A DNA stretch of 64,000 nucleotides from Elymus sibiricus (taxonomy: Eukaryota; Streptophyta; Magnoliopsida; Poales; Poaceae), in the NCBI GenBank assembly GCA_039707655.1, contig CM077664.1:200006195-200070194 (forward strand), read 5' to 3'. The translations under genes were made by a program, and so were the position numbers. Under the pieces are notes generated by a model. It saw nothing but the letters and a program-made list of their open reading frames with translations, was not told the DNA's origin and ran no database searches. Positions 9,673 to 19,047 of the stretch are shown here, piece after piece (within the stretch, counting starts at the first letter, position 1; each line of letters starts with the position of its first letter).

Positions 9673-10628
9673 GAAGAGAGAGAAGAACTTGTTCTTCACA
9701 ACATTCTCATTGCCACACAAGCCTCAGAGGTCGTAAAAGATTGCGCACTAGAAAATTACCAACAACCCATTTGGAACAAAATGAGCGTTCGACCCTGATT
9801 TGAATGAGATTAAGCATGGTAATTTACCTCCATTTCATGCACTGCATTGAGGTCCATTGGGGTTTTTTGCCTAGGGCGAGTTGAGACAGCAATACCAGAA
9901 CAACACCGGGAGAAGCTATAGTGGGTGTCAATAGTTGGGGTTTTCGACTTCCGTCGACCAGTGGCAGCAACGTCTTGTAGGAGTGAGAATGGAGTAGATC
10001 TACAGGATGACACTGAAAAGGAAGAAGACGAGGGGAAACGAGCAGGGACAAAGAAGTTGATGTGTCTGCGGACTACGCACCGCAAAAACAAATGTTTGGT
10101 AACTCGGCGCAAGGACGTGTGAGATGCGGGCAGAAAAAGAAAAATAGAATTAAGTACAAAACAACGATACTAACGAAGACGGTGGTGTGGTGGTAAGTTT
10201 CACACAACGAACCTGATGCAAGTGTCGACGCACAGAACTTACAAGATGGGCCTAAGTTCGAAAAGAAACAACAAGTAAGTTCCATATACGTAACTTGAGA
10301 GAACAAGATCTACAATATTAGAAGTAACAGTGAAATCAAATGCCAAAAGAATCATTATGGTTGGAAGAATGAAATCGTAAGGTATCAGTAAAGAAAAGGA
10401 GGAATATGCCAAAGATGACATAATGTGTCGTACAAAAATAATAACTTCGCTTAAAGGGTGCATGAATTTGTAATGGGAAGAACGATGGCATGAACTTGAA
10501 AAGCGTCAGGACAGGACGAACTAATCAATTGACATCAGGAAAAGGAACAAGATTCCACATACGCCAAATGAAAAGAGAAACAACATGATCAAAGCATTGA
10601 AATAAAGAACGCATATGGGTGATGGCAG
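9673..10628. other. No gene seen
   Basis: The sequence is purine-rich and has only short frames with unremarkable translations. It may be decayed internal sequence of the LTR element on its left, but I see no gag, protease, integrase or reverse transcriptase motif. Confidence 0.4.
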
Positions 10629-11938
10629 GCTCCTACTCCCTCCGCGTCGCCCCCGCTCAACTCACCACGCCCGCGCGTCGCCCCCGCTCGGGCAACTCGG
10701 GCGGGGATGAAACCCTAGCCGCCGGGGGCTCTTCTTCCTTCCATCCCTCCCTCCGCCGCCGCTGAAGGACGCCGCCGGCCTATAGCCCGGGGGCCGACGG
10801 TGGTGGCGGGCGCCTTCCTCTCTCCCGCGCCATGGGGATGGTGCGGAGCCCCGCGGCGTGAGGAGGCGCGGCCGATCTGGCCTTGGCGGCGCGGCGGGCA
10901 TCCCTGCCTTGACCGGCGGTGGCGCGTCGGCCGGCTCTGCCTCGGGCGGCGATGGCTGCGGGAGCAGCAGCCGACCTTGCGGCGTTGGCTACGTTCGGCG
11001 GCGGCGACCGGATCTGTGGCGACGGGCCATCTGACCTCGGATCGGCGGCGGCGGCATGGAGGGCCTGGTGGACGGGTCGACGCCATGAGTGGTTTGGCCT
11101 CCGGACAGATCTGATCTGGCCGGTGCGGCCTGCTCGCTGCGCGGCGGCTCAGATTGGTGGCGACCCGTGCACACGATGCTTGATGGAGGTTCGTCGAGCG
11201 GATCCGGTAAAAACCTCGTTCTCAGCTTGTTGCCAAGACCGGCGATGGCGGCAATCTTTTGTGTCGTTACCTTCTTGAAGGCATTGCCGTGGAGAAGCTC
11301 CAGACCTCTATCCGCTACCTCCGGGGGAAACCCTAGATCAGTAGATCGGATGACGGCGGCGCTCTGGTGTCGTTTCCCCCTTGGGGGCGTCATTCTTGGA
11401 GGTGTACACGGGCTCGAGGGACCAGTAGACGGCTTCTTTGGTGGAGCGGTTCCTCATCTTACTCATTGATGGTGGCGGATCTCGGCAGCGTGGCGCAGTG
11501 GAGACTCGGCGTCCGATGCGCGGAGATGGACTCGTGCAGGAGGAGGACGCTGTCTGGCGTCATGGTGGCGTCGATGGCAGAGAGGCCTGGCAAGGTCGGT
11601 GCGTTAGTTTCTGCTCTGAAGATGGATTGGTGGAAGACGGCGGCGACGACACATGAGAGTGCGTCGGACCGGTTTGTACCCCAAACCCAGTATGTGGCTC
11701 GGTTGGGGCCTCCGACTTTAGATATTAGGCTTTGGTGCGATGTCTGTTTGGTATTAGGCTCGGACTATCGGCACCCGTTCATCAAGTGGATAGGACTAGC
11801 GACAGTTGTTGCTAAGATGGTGGATTCAGACTACCTGATGTACTATTTTGTAAGGTCTTTGTGAATAATTAATAAAATGGCTGCATGCATCGCCTAGATA
11901 CAGAGGCCGGGGGTAATTCTCCTTTTCTAAAAAAAAAA
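10629..11938 (+). mobile_element. GC-rich non-LTR (LINE-type) retroelement lacking its coding region
   Basis: A GC-rich leader with many short G/C repeats is followed by AATAATTAATAAAATGGCTG, a CATGCATCGCC segment, and an A-run at about 11929-11938. This tail resembles grass LINE 3' ends that I recognise. No reverse transcriptase motifs occur, so it is a non-autonomous or internally deleted copy. ATGGGTGA before the element and ATGGCGTGA after the A-run may be an eroded target duplication. Confidence 0.45.
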
Positions 11939-12604
11939 TTATGGCGTGAAAGAGAAGAGTATTAAAAGGTCAGGGTGGAACAAGTGCACCAAGGAACAAG
12001 AAGGCAAACGGTAATAATGGTTGTCTTGGAACAGGATTGGAAAGAAGAACTGGTAGATAACAATAAACAACAAATGCTTTGCTGGTGGGGTGGCATGGGA
12101 ACTTTTATCTCGGATCTCCACCTGATTACTCATAGTCAGGCCCATTGATTTGGAGCCACTAGCTGCTTGGATCACCTCCTGAAAAACCCTTTCTGCTTAT
12201 CCCTTTTCTTTCTTAGGCATTTTTATTTGCTCTTCCTAGCTACTGGGGCCCCCTCATCCCCTTTTGTATATATGTAACCTTTGTACAGTGTTGAACTTTT
12301 TTCTGCCTCGTTTAATGAAAATTATACCATAGGGGTTTCCCCTATTGTTGGACAGTCACAAAAAGAATAAAGAACAAATTGAATAGGACAGGAAGATGCA
12401 TTGTACGTACAGGAACGGGGACATAGAAGAACGGTTGGACGAATGTTCGTACAAGACAAACTTGTAGATTTCCGCAAAAAAAAAAAAAAGACAAACTTGT
12501 AGAAGAACGGTTGGACGAATGTTCGTACAAGATAAACTTGTATATTGTGTCATGTTGAGAGGGTTTCGAATTTGCATATATTTTTAGGAAGTTTCCGCTG
12601 AAAC
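11939..12604. repeat. LINE-like 3' tail and a local direct duplication
   Basis: Around 12300-12350, GTTTAATGAAAATTATACC plus GGGGTTTCCCC resembles the 3' end of another LINE. The segment AGAACGGTTGGACGAATGTT with its CGTACAAGA extension at about 12429 is repeated at about 12503, on either side of an A-run at 12476-12489. No gene is present. Confidence 0.45.
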
Positions 12605-13230
12605 AACTTGTCGGATCATGTCGCAGATCGAAGCTCTAGGCGGATGCGCAGGTGTGTGCACCTGCGAATTTTCGATACTTCCTGCTTAAAATACCTAGCT
12701 TTTAGGGCTCTGGCACATAATGAAGTTGGCACTTGGAGGATCCGTTGTCTCTGTTTAGCGAGCAAGGCCTGATTGAAAGCTTTTGTAACCCCGAATCCGA
12801 GTCCGCCTTCGTGTTTTGTCGGGCACATCTTATCCCATGCCATTCAATAGACCATCTTCTCACCATTTGTTGCACCTCACAGGTTCCGGTTCATTTTCTC
12901 TGTGAGTTGAAAACAGTTCATGATGTAAGTTGGTGTGGATTGGAGCATGGATTTGACTATTACCTCTGTGTCTCTTTTGATAGACCTTGTCCCTTTCAAC
13001 CAATGACTTTCCCGTTAGAACATGCTCGCACCTGCTTAAAAATACTCTCTTTTGATTTACCCACCACAGTAGGCAAACCAAGATACCTCTCACTCAAGGC
13101 TTCCAAGTTGATCCCAATGACTTGTTTCAAATTCACCTTGTCATCCTCCCTATTGCCCTTGCCAAAGGAAATGGATAATTTCTTGAGTCTCAACAATTTT
13201 TTCCCGAAAGAACAAAGGGTAATGTTTCCT
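12605..13230 (-). pseudogene. LINE reverse transcriptase fragment (C-terminal part)
   Basis: On the minus strand, 13196 down to 12996 encodes a segment with RYLGLPTVVGKSK, the conserved stretch after the polymerase core of plant L1-type LINEs. Further on, 12843 to 12616 encodes [18 protein letters not shown] and [13 protein letters not shown], the usual region before the zinc-finger domain. Stops and frameshifts separate the two blocks, and neither the endonuclease nor the YADD core is present. The plus-strand open frame of 258 codons over the same bases is a shadow. The fragment is certain as LINE-derived; its family is not. Confidence 0.8.
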
Positions 13231-13689
13231 ATGGCCGATCGACCGAATTTTGGGCCGGCTGCGCCACGCGTGTTCGATCGTCAGGGATTGTGTGTCCCTA
13301 GCACATCGTCCCCATCTCTTTCTGACCCTTATCTTCTCCACCCATGGCCCGACCGACTTTCTCGTTTTCTTCTTCCTCGTGCCAGCTTCTCTCCCCGACG
13401 AGCACCACCGCCCGGTGAGCTCGCGCGCTGCCGCGTCCACCTCACGTGCCCGTTGCTAACCACCGCTTTTTTCTCGGGCTCCCCGCGTGCTCCAACAACC
13501 CATCTGTAGACGACGACAGGGGCCAGTCACCATGCCCGTGCGCGATGGGCGAGCAATGGATGCTGCGACCAGGCGGGGCAACCAGCGATGCCGAAGCTGC
13601 GACCGGACGGCCAGAGGTTGGAGACGCGGTGACCGTGCGCCGGAACTGGCCGACGTCGGGCCACAACCTACGATGGGAAATTTGCTGGA
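13231..13689. other. GC-rich leader-like stretch, no gene
   Basis: A pyrimidine-rich, GC-rich stretch has overlapping short frames of about 100 codons on both strands, but no recognisable domain. It probably belongs to the same non-LTR-type unit as the repeats that follow. Confidence 0.35.
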
Positions 13690-14175
13690 ACCAGCCAACG
13701 TCGGGTGTTACAACCATGATGAATTTTGCTACAATCGACGAGCCTTGGTGCTGCAAATTGCGTTGGTTTTTATTAAGACCAGTCATGGCAAGACGGCAGT
13801 GACGACGATTTTGCAACAATAGTTGTTGGTTTTTGTTACTACCGGCGACGACAATTGCGACAATCATCCATGGTGTTCATGCGACCCACGACAGCGGCGG
13901 CCACGATTTCTTGTTGCAACCATCGTCGACTTTTGCTACGACCGCATCGCTTTTGTGCTACAACCGGCATCTCCTTTTGCTACAACCCACAACCGGCATT
14001 GTTTTTTTGCTACAACTGAGTCGCTGTTTTGCTGCAACCGGCAACCACAAAGCTACAAACCGGTGAGCGTTTTACTACGATGGCGACGGGTGGCGACACC
14101 AGTGAGCTATTGTTTTTGCTGGAACCGGCAGGTTTGTGTGCTACAACCAGCCGACAGTTTTGTTGCTACCAACAA
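13690..14175 (+). repeat. Degenerate TTTGCTACAACCGG repeats
   Basis: Motifs of the type TTTGCTACAACCGGC recur about ten times with changes (TTTTTGCTACAAC, TTTTGCTGCAACCGGCA, TTTTGCTGGAACCGGCA). Spacing is irregular, about 25-45 bases. Translation gives repeated ATT/CYNR-like strings in all frames, which is an artefact of the repeat. The origin is unknown to me; the same motif is seen in cereal intergenic DNA. Confidence 0.65.
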
Positions 14176-14759
14176 ATCGAGGGAGAGTGCATTTTTACGA
14201 GCTCCTCGTCGAGGCTCGCAGCCGGCGATCGTCGCCACCGAAGTTGCGGCCGTCGCCATGGGGAGCTGCAACCGGGGCACACGATGTTGCATGCGCGGAG
14301 CCAGCGAGAAACGGAGGAGACGGCGATCGTGAGGGCGGTGACCGGCGGCGAAGGCGGCCACACGTGGGACGCTGCGGCTGGTGCTTCGAGGCTGGGCGTG
14401 TCACTCGTCCATGGCGGCGAGATTGAAGCTTTTTTTCTCAGAAAAGAAGGCATCGGGGGAAGAAAGGAAGAAGACCAGGTAAAATCGCCAGAGTTCAAGT
14501 CCTAAACTTGACAATTGGTGCTTGCATTATTCCTGGATTTTTTTCAGGCTTCCGGTGATCAGCGATGTTCGTTCAGTGGGAGGAGACATTCCCGTCGACT
14601 GAGGGACGTCTGTGGTGACTTCGTAAAATCTCAAGATGCTATGCCGGCTCAGTCTCTCAGAGATGCTCATAGTAATAGGGTGTGCGTGCGTGCGTTCATA
14701 GGGATAAGTGTATGCTTGTATATGTGAGCGACTTCGATTGTGCTGTGTTTAAAGAAAAA
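14176..14759 (+). mobile_element. 3' end of a plus-strand non-LTR-type element
   Basis: The phrase TAGGGTGTGCGTGCGTGCG with GTTCATAGGGATAAGTGTATG and TATGTGAGCG, followed by an A-run near 14753-14760, matches a recurrent cereal non-LTR 3' end as I know it. The upstream 13.2-14.2 kb repeats may belong to the same unit. No reverse transcriptase motif occurs on this strand. Confidence 0.4.
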
Positions 14760-15232
14760 ATGGGGCCAGCCGGCCGGAGCCTTTGCCTAGTCTCAGCAAA
14801 TTGTCACGTATATATCGCTCCAGGTCCGTGTACCGCAACCGCATGGGACATGTGGTTAACAAAATCAAAATTCATATAGGTCCGTGTACGGCACCGGCCG
14901 AAATTCGGGCCGGCCAGCCGGCGCCTGGCGCGCGCCGGGGATTCTGTCCCTTGCATATTCGTAATCTATGGGAAGGCACAATTCACGGCCTATTCACCGA
15001 GGACACCGATACACTTTTCACTTTTTTTTTTTTTTTTGCGGGTAACACTTTTTCACAAAATTGCACATAGTATATACCTTTCCTGTTCAAACCAGAGATA
15101 CTGGATTTTCTTTCAATATAAAAAGGGAAAAAAGATGGACTTGGAAAAGAGACTTTTATCTCTAGTTTCAGAAAGAAGGAAAAAAAAAGTGCGGACTAGG
15201 GTACGTGCAGGCCCCGGATAATGACCAGGATA
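14760..15232. other. No gene; duplicated GGTCCGTGTAC phrase and homopolymer runs
   Basis: AGGTCCGTGTAC with ACCGGCCG-like flanks occurs near 14822 and 14878. T-runs and A-runs occur at 15022-15037 and 15179-15188. This is probably the upstream region of the gene that starts at 15306. Confidence 0.4.
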
Positions 15233-15243
15233 TTATATATAAG
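15233..15243 (+). promoter_or_regulatory. TATA box of the small membrane-protein gene
   Basis: TTATATATAAG lies 63 bases before the ATG at 15306, a normal spacing for a plant gene with a leader of roughly 30-40 bases. It is the best-placed core promoter signal in the window and supports real transcription of the downstream locus. Confidence 0.65.
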
Positions 15244-15305
15244 AGCAGGAGACCCTTGATCAATACATCCGCCCCTAGATCGATCCTATTTGTTTTCTGC
15301 AACAC

Positions 15306-15458
15306 ATGGCGCAGTCGGCTTCGTCGGGCGTCCTCCAGGGCGGCGCCGCGGCCGTCGGGCTCGCGCCGGGGGGGGGGGTCGTGATGATGCTCCTCTTAGC
15401 TCTGATGTATTTCTACGTGTCGTTGTACGAGCAATCGAGCGGGGCCGATCAGCGCTGA
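15306..15458 (+). CDS. 50-residue single-pass membrane microprotein (first unit of the array)
   Basis: ATG 15306 to TGA 15456-15458 encodes 50 residues. A 24-residue Ala/Gly/Ser-rich N-terminus (MAQSASSGVLQGG...) is followed by a strongly hydrophobic helix at residues 25-42 (VVMMLLLALMYFYVSLY) and a short polar tail EQSSGADQR. The start is chosen because it is the first ATG after the TATA box, and the frame is open across an 11-G run. The hydrophobic segment is repeated seven more times downstream, each time joined to a charged helix-forming segment (ERLRRELREIK...). I do not recognise the family. A single-pass or tail-anchored membrane protein is inferred from sequence only. The native protein may have been longer (about 100-130 residues), with the charged helix either before or after the membrane segment. 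Length variation in G-runs decides whether units join in frame. Confidence 0.6.
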   Translation: MAQSASSGVLQGGAAAVGLAPGGGVVMMLLLALMYFYVSLYEQSSGADQR

Positions 15459-17170
15459 GGGGGGGGAGCGGAGCGGCTCCGCCGGGAGCTGCGCGAGATC
15501 AAGGCGGGCGTGTGCGACTGCTCGCGGGGCCTGCACCTGCTCACCCTGCAGCTCAACCTGATCGAGGCACGGGTGCTGGACGACCGGCGCCGCGGCGAGG
15601 GCATCGGCAGCTTGGCCGCTCCTCTCGTGATGATGCTCCTCTTAGCTCTGATGTATTTCTACGTGTCGTTGTACGAGCAATCGAGCGGGGCCGATCAACG
15701 CTGAGGGGGGGGGAGCGGAGCGGCTCCGCCGGGAGCTGCGCGAGATCAAGGCGGGCGTGCGCGACTGCTCGCGGGGCCTGCACCTGCTCACCCTGCAGCT
15801 CAACCTGATCGAGGCGCGGGTGCTGGACGACCGGCGCCGCGGCGAGGGCATCGGCAGCCTGGCCGCTCCTCTCGTGATGATGCTCCTCTTAGCTCTGATG
15901 TATTTCTACGTGTCGTTGTACGAGCAATCGAGCGGGGCCGATCAGCGCTGTGGGGGGGGGGGGAGCGGAGCGGCTCCGCCGGGAGCTGCGCGAGATCAAG
16001 GCGGGCGTGCGCGACTGCTCGCGGGGCCTGCACCTGCTCACCCTGCAGCTCAACCTGATTAAGGCGCGGGTGCTGGACGACCGGCGCCGCGGCGAGGGCA
16101 TCGGCAGCCTGGCCGCTCCTCTCGTGATGATGCTCCTCTTAGCTCTGATGTATTTCTACGTGTCGTTGTACGAGCAATCGAGCGGGGCCGATCAGCGCTG
16201 GGGGAGGGGGGAGCGGAGCGGCTCCGCCGGGAGCTCGATCAAGGCGGGCGTGCGCGACTGCTCGCGGGGCCTGCACCTGCTCACCCTGCAGCTCAACCTG
16301 ATCGAGGCGCGGGTGCTGGACGACCGGCGCCGCGGCGAGGGCATCGGCAGCCTGGCCGCTCCTCTCGTGATGATGCTCCTCTTAGCTCTGATGTATTTCT
16401 ACGTGTCGTTGTACGAGCAATCGAGCGGGGCCGATCAGCGCTGGGGGGAGCGGAGCGGCTCCGCCGGGAGCTGCGCGAGATCAAGGCGGGCGTGCGCGAC
16501 TGCTCGCGGGGCCTGCACCTGCTCACCCTGCAGCTCAACCTGATCGAGGCGCGGGTGCTGGACGACCGGCGCCGCGGCGAGGGCATCGGCAGCCTGGCCG
16601 CTCCTCTCGTGATGATGCTCCTCTTAGCTCTGATGTATTTCTACGTGTCGTTGTACGAGCAATCGAGCGGGGCCGATCAGCGCTGGGGGAGGGGGGAGCG
16701 GAGCGGCTCCGCCGGGAGCTCGATCAAGGCGGGCGTGCGCGACTGCTCGCGGGGCCTGCACCTGCTCACCCTGCAGCTCAACCTGATCGAGGCGCGGGTG
16801 CTGGACGACCGGCGCCGCGGCGAGGGCATCGGCAGCCTGGCCGCTCCTCTCGTGATGATGCTCCTCTTAGCTCTGATGTATTTCTACGTGTCGTTGTACG
16901 AGCAATCGAGCGGGGCCGATCAGCGCTGGGGGGAGCGGAGCGGCTCCGCCGGGAGCTGCGCGAGATCAAGGCGGGCGTGCGCGACTGCTCGCGGGGCCTG
17001 CACCTGCTCACCCTGCAGCTCAACCTGATCGAGGCACGGGTGCTGGACGACCGGCGCCGCGGCGAGGGCATCGGCAGCCTGGCCGCTCCTCTCGTGATGA
17101 TGCTCCTCTTAGCTCTGATGTATTTCTACGTGTCGTTATACGAGCAATCGAGCGGGGCCGATCAGCGCTG
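15381..17170 (+). repeat. Coding tandem array: 8 membrane-segment units and 7 charged-helix units
   Basis: The string GTGATGATGCTCCTCTTAGC starts at 15381, 15627, 15874, 16124, 16367, 16609, 16852 and 17094, giving periods of 246, 247, 250, 243, 242, 243 and 242. Each unit encodes VMMLLLALMYFYVSLYEQSS plus GADQR. After a G-run comes ERLRRELREIKAGVRDCSRG, then LHLLTLQLNLIEARVLDDRR and RGEGIGSLAAPL. The units are nearly identical in DNA; most differences lie in the G-run and in one short deletion (GAGCTGCGCGAGATC versus GAGCTCGATC). TGA follows DQR in units 1, 2 and 8; units 3-7 have TGT or TGG instead and read on. Units 4 and 6 join in frame with the next helix. The array ends at TGA 17168-17170, followed by unique sequence. 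Confidence 0.9.
15950..16543 (+). CDS. Longest read-through frame inside the array (two fused units)
   Basis: This frame of about 197 codons starts at a GTG, not an ATG, so it needs initiation from upstream or a shift. It reads a charged helix, a membrane segment, a second charged helix and a second membrane segment in one phase, because the 243-bp unit (81 codons) and the short GAGCTCGATC deletion restore the frame. It then runs into the wrong phase (SGSAGSCARSRRAC...). A similar frame starts at 16492. If translated, it would be a protein with two membrane passes and alternating amphipathic helices. It may instead be an accident of unit length. I list it because the frame is preserved over two units. 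Confidence 0.3.
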   Translation: MGGGGAERLRRELREIKAGVRDCSRGLHLLTLQLNLIKARVLDDRRRGEGIGSLAAPLVMMLLLALMYFYVSLYEQSSGADQRWGRGERSGSAGSSIKAGVRDCSRGLHLLTLQLNLIEARVLDDRRRGEGIGSLAAPLVMMLLLALMYFYVSLYEQSSGADQRWGERSGSAGSCARSRRACATARGACTCSPCSST

Positions 17171-17829
17171 AGGGCGCCGGCCGGCCGGATCTGTTTATTT
17201 TTGCTACTATATGGCTTCGATCAAATTTTATGGCCGGCAGTGCCGATTGATGAATGAAATCTTACGATGCAGATGCATGTTTGCTTGGTCAAATCGTATG
17301 TCGCTGTCCACTGTTCGTTGCGCGCGCCCAGTTGTTGTGCAGTTTGTGTCAAAAGCATTCGTTCTCTCGTCGCGTGGCATGCATGGCTCGGTTTTGTTGT
17401 TTTTTGTTTGGCGGCTCTCGAGCAAAACGGAAGTGATCCTGGGTGCCCCGATTTTGCGGTGACAGGATGCCTGTTTCGAGGGTAGCTGTTTGTTCTCTCG
17501 CAGACTATCGTCGATCGTAAAGTTTCCCATGGCTTCCCCAAAAAAGGTTTCCAACACATTGTTTTTCTTTACTGCCAAGAAATGCAATCGGTGTTCAAAT
17601 CGTGTGATTTTGTAGGAAAAAAGATCGGACTGGCCTACGACGCTACGCCCTACGGCGCGGCGCATGTTGCAGCATACACGTCGACGTGACGCCTTTAAGT
17701 TTTCTGAAGAATATATCTTTTTTTGTAGCTGAAAAAATATGTGCAATCCTTTGGATTTTTTAGTAGTTTTTTTCTTAAGAATTTCACACATGGCCAGATA
17801 GGTTGGATGTCTCATCCAACATCGAGCAC
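17171..17829. other. 3' flank of the microprotein array; no further gene
   Basis: GGCGCCGGCCGGCCGG follows the last stop, then T-rich sequence with TTTATTTTTGC and a TGAATGAAATC that could act as a plant poly(A) signal. The minus-strand frame of about 230 codons over 17228-17920 has no recognisable domain and runs into the LINE tail, so it is not called. Confidence 0.45.
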
Positions 17830-17839
17830 TTTTTTTTTT
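17830..17839 (-). other. Poly(A) tail of the minus-strand LINE
   Basis: A run of ten T on the plus strand marks the 3' end of the LINE. Read on the minus strand, GTACGCTCTTGGCGTACTCTCG leads into the A-run; this is a normal LINE terminus. Confidence 0.75.
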
Positions 17840-17963
17840 CGAGAGTACGCCAAGAGCGTACCATAGCTTTATAGAAGGTAGAGAATATGTACAAGAGATT
17901 ACACGTAAGTTAGATGACACAAGCCGGCACCCAACCCTACCTCCACCCCTCTCAAACTACTGA

Positions 17964-19047
17964 CTACTCACTAATGTGTTGAACTCCACGAACTCCCGCC
18001 TCAGCCCACAAGTTGAGCTCTTGGAAAATGAAGTCAACGGTGGCCCATTCATTTCGCACCACACCCCTGCCAAACACCCTAGTATTGCGCTGCTTCCAAA
18101 GACACCATGCCACTAGCATAACAATGGAGTCGAAACCTATCCTGGAGGCCTTATGTATACGCTTCCGCGCCGTGCACGACCACCCCTCCAAGTTCTCCTG
18201 AGCGGAGGGCAGCAATGCCAGATTAATCCGTAGCCTAGAGAAGCATAGGTACCAGTCCTATCTCGCGAAGACACATTGAATCAAAATGTGATCTACCGTA
18301 TCCTCCTCTTGCTCACATAGGAAACATGGTGACCTCTCCTCCTGCAGGCCATGCCTGAATCTCCTGTCAGATGTCCAAAGGCGATACTGGACCGCCAGCC
18401 AAATGAACAGCTTACACGCCAGAGGTGCCGCACACTTCCAGATCGCGCCTGCAGAACGCATTCCAATTGCACCCTCGCACAACATTCTATAGGCCGAGGA
18501 GGCGGAGTAGACGCCCGCCGCATTCCAGGCCCAGATAGGTGCATCCTCCGAGACCGGGTCGAGCTGAATATGGGCCAAGGCTTCCCAGAGCCGGATGAAC
18601 TGCGCCAGGCCTTATGTGTCCAACTCCCCCACGATGTCATCTGTCCAAGAATGTAACAAGAGTCCATCTTTGACAGATCTTCGATTGACAATTCGTGTCC
18701 TGACCATTGCCCGTATGTGAGGCGCAATCTCTCCAACAGTCACTCCATTGACCCAACGATCCTTCCAAAAAAGTGTCTTCATACAGTTTCCAATCTTCCA
18801 CTTCACCAGGCTACCAAATGTCGCCGCTACAAGCTTGTCAGAGGAGAGATTTAGCGCCTGCCAAGGCCTAGTTGCATCAGTTCTTTTAAGCCATTCCCAC
18901 CTCAGCCGTAGGACGATACCAAGCTTAAATAGATCCGTAACTCCGAGCCCACCCAGCTGTTTCGAATGGCATACTTTCCTCCAAGATACCAAGCACTTCC
19001 CACCATGAATCTCATCAGCACCTGCCCAAAAAAATGCCCTACAACCC
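17964..19047 (-). pseudogene. LINE ORF2, C-terminal half (zinc-finger RVT region)
   Basis: On the minus strand this continues, in the same reading frame, the protein encoded by 30140-27772; the copia element between them interrupts it exactly. The segment holds FWAGADE and CHSKQLGGLGVTDL, then WNAAGVYSASSAYRML, the zf-RVT motif (CFLCEQEEDTVDHILIQC), and near the end GFDSIVMLVAWCLWKQRN, all standard for plant L1-type ORF2. Two nonsense codons are present in frame: TAA at 18612-18614 and TAG at 18258-18260. There is no frameshift. The stop at 17964 is at the normal position before the 3' UTR. A few point mutations therefore separate this from a full ORF2. Confidence 0.85.

Noticed and set aside
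10715..11864. Frames of 104-165 codons in the GC-rich retroelement
   Set aside because: The phases overlap on both strands with no domain; the sequence behaves as a LINE leader.
12733..13509. 258-codon plus-strand frame
   Set aside because: It lies opposite the LINE reverse transcriptase fragment and continues into low-complexity sequence; it is a shadow frame.
15553..17071. Minus-strand frames of 69-97 codons across the microprotein array
   Set aside because: They are repeated shadows of the plus-strand units, low in complexity and Arg/Pro/Ser-rich, with no start context or promoter.
17228..17920. 230-codon minus-strand frame
   Set aside because: It has no recognisable domain, spans the LINE poly(A) junction at 17830 and therefore mixes unrelated sequence.
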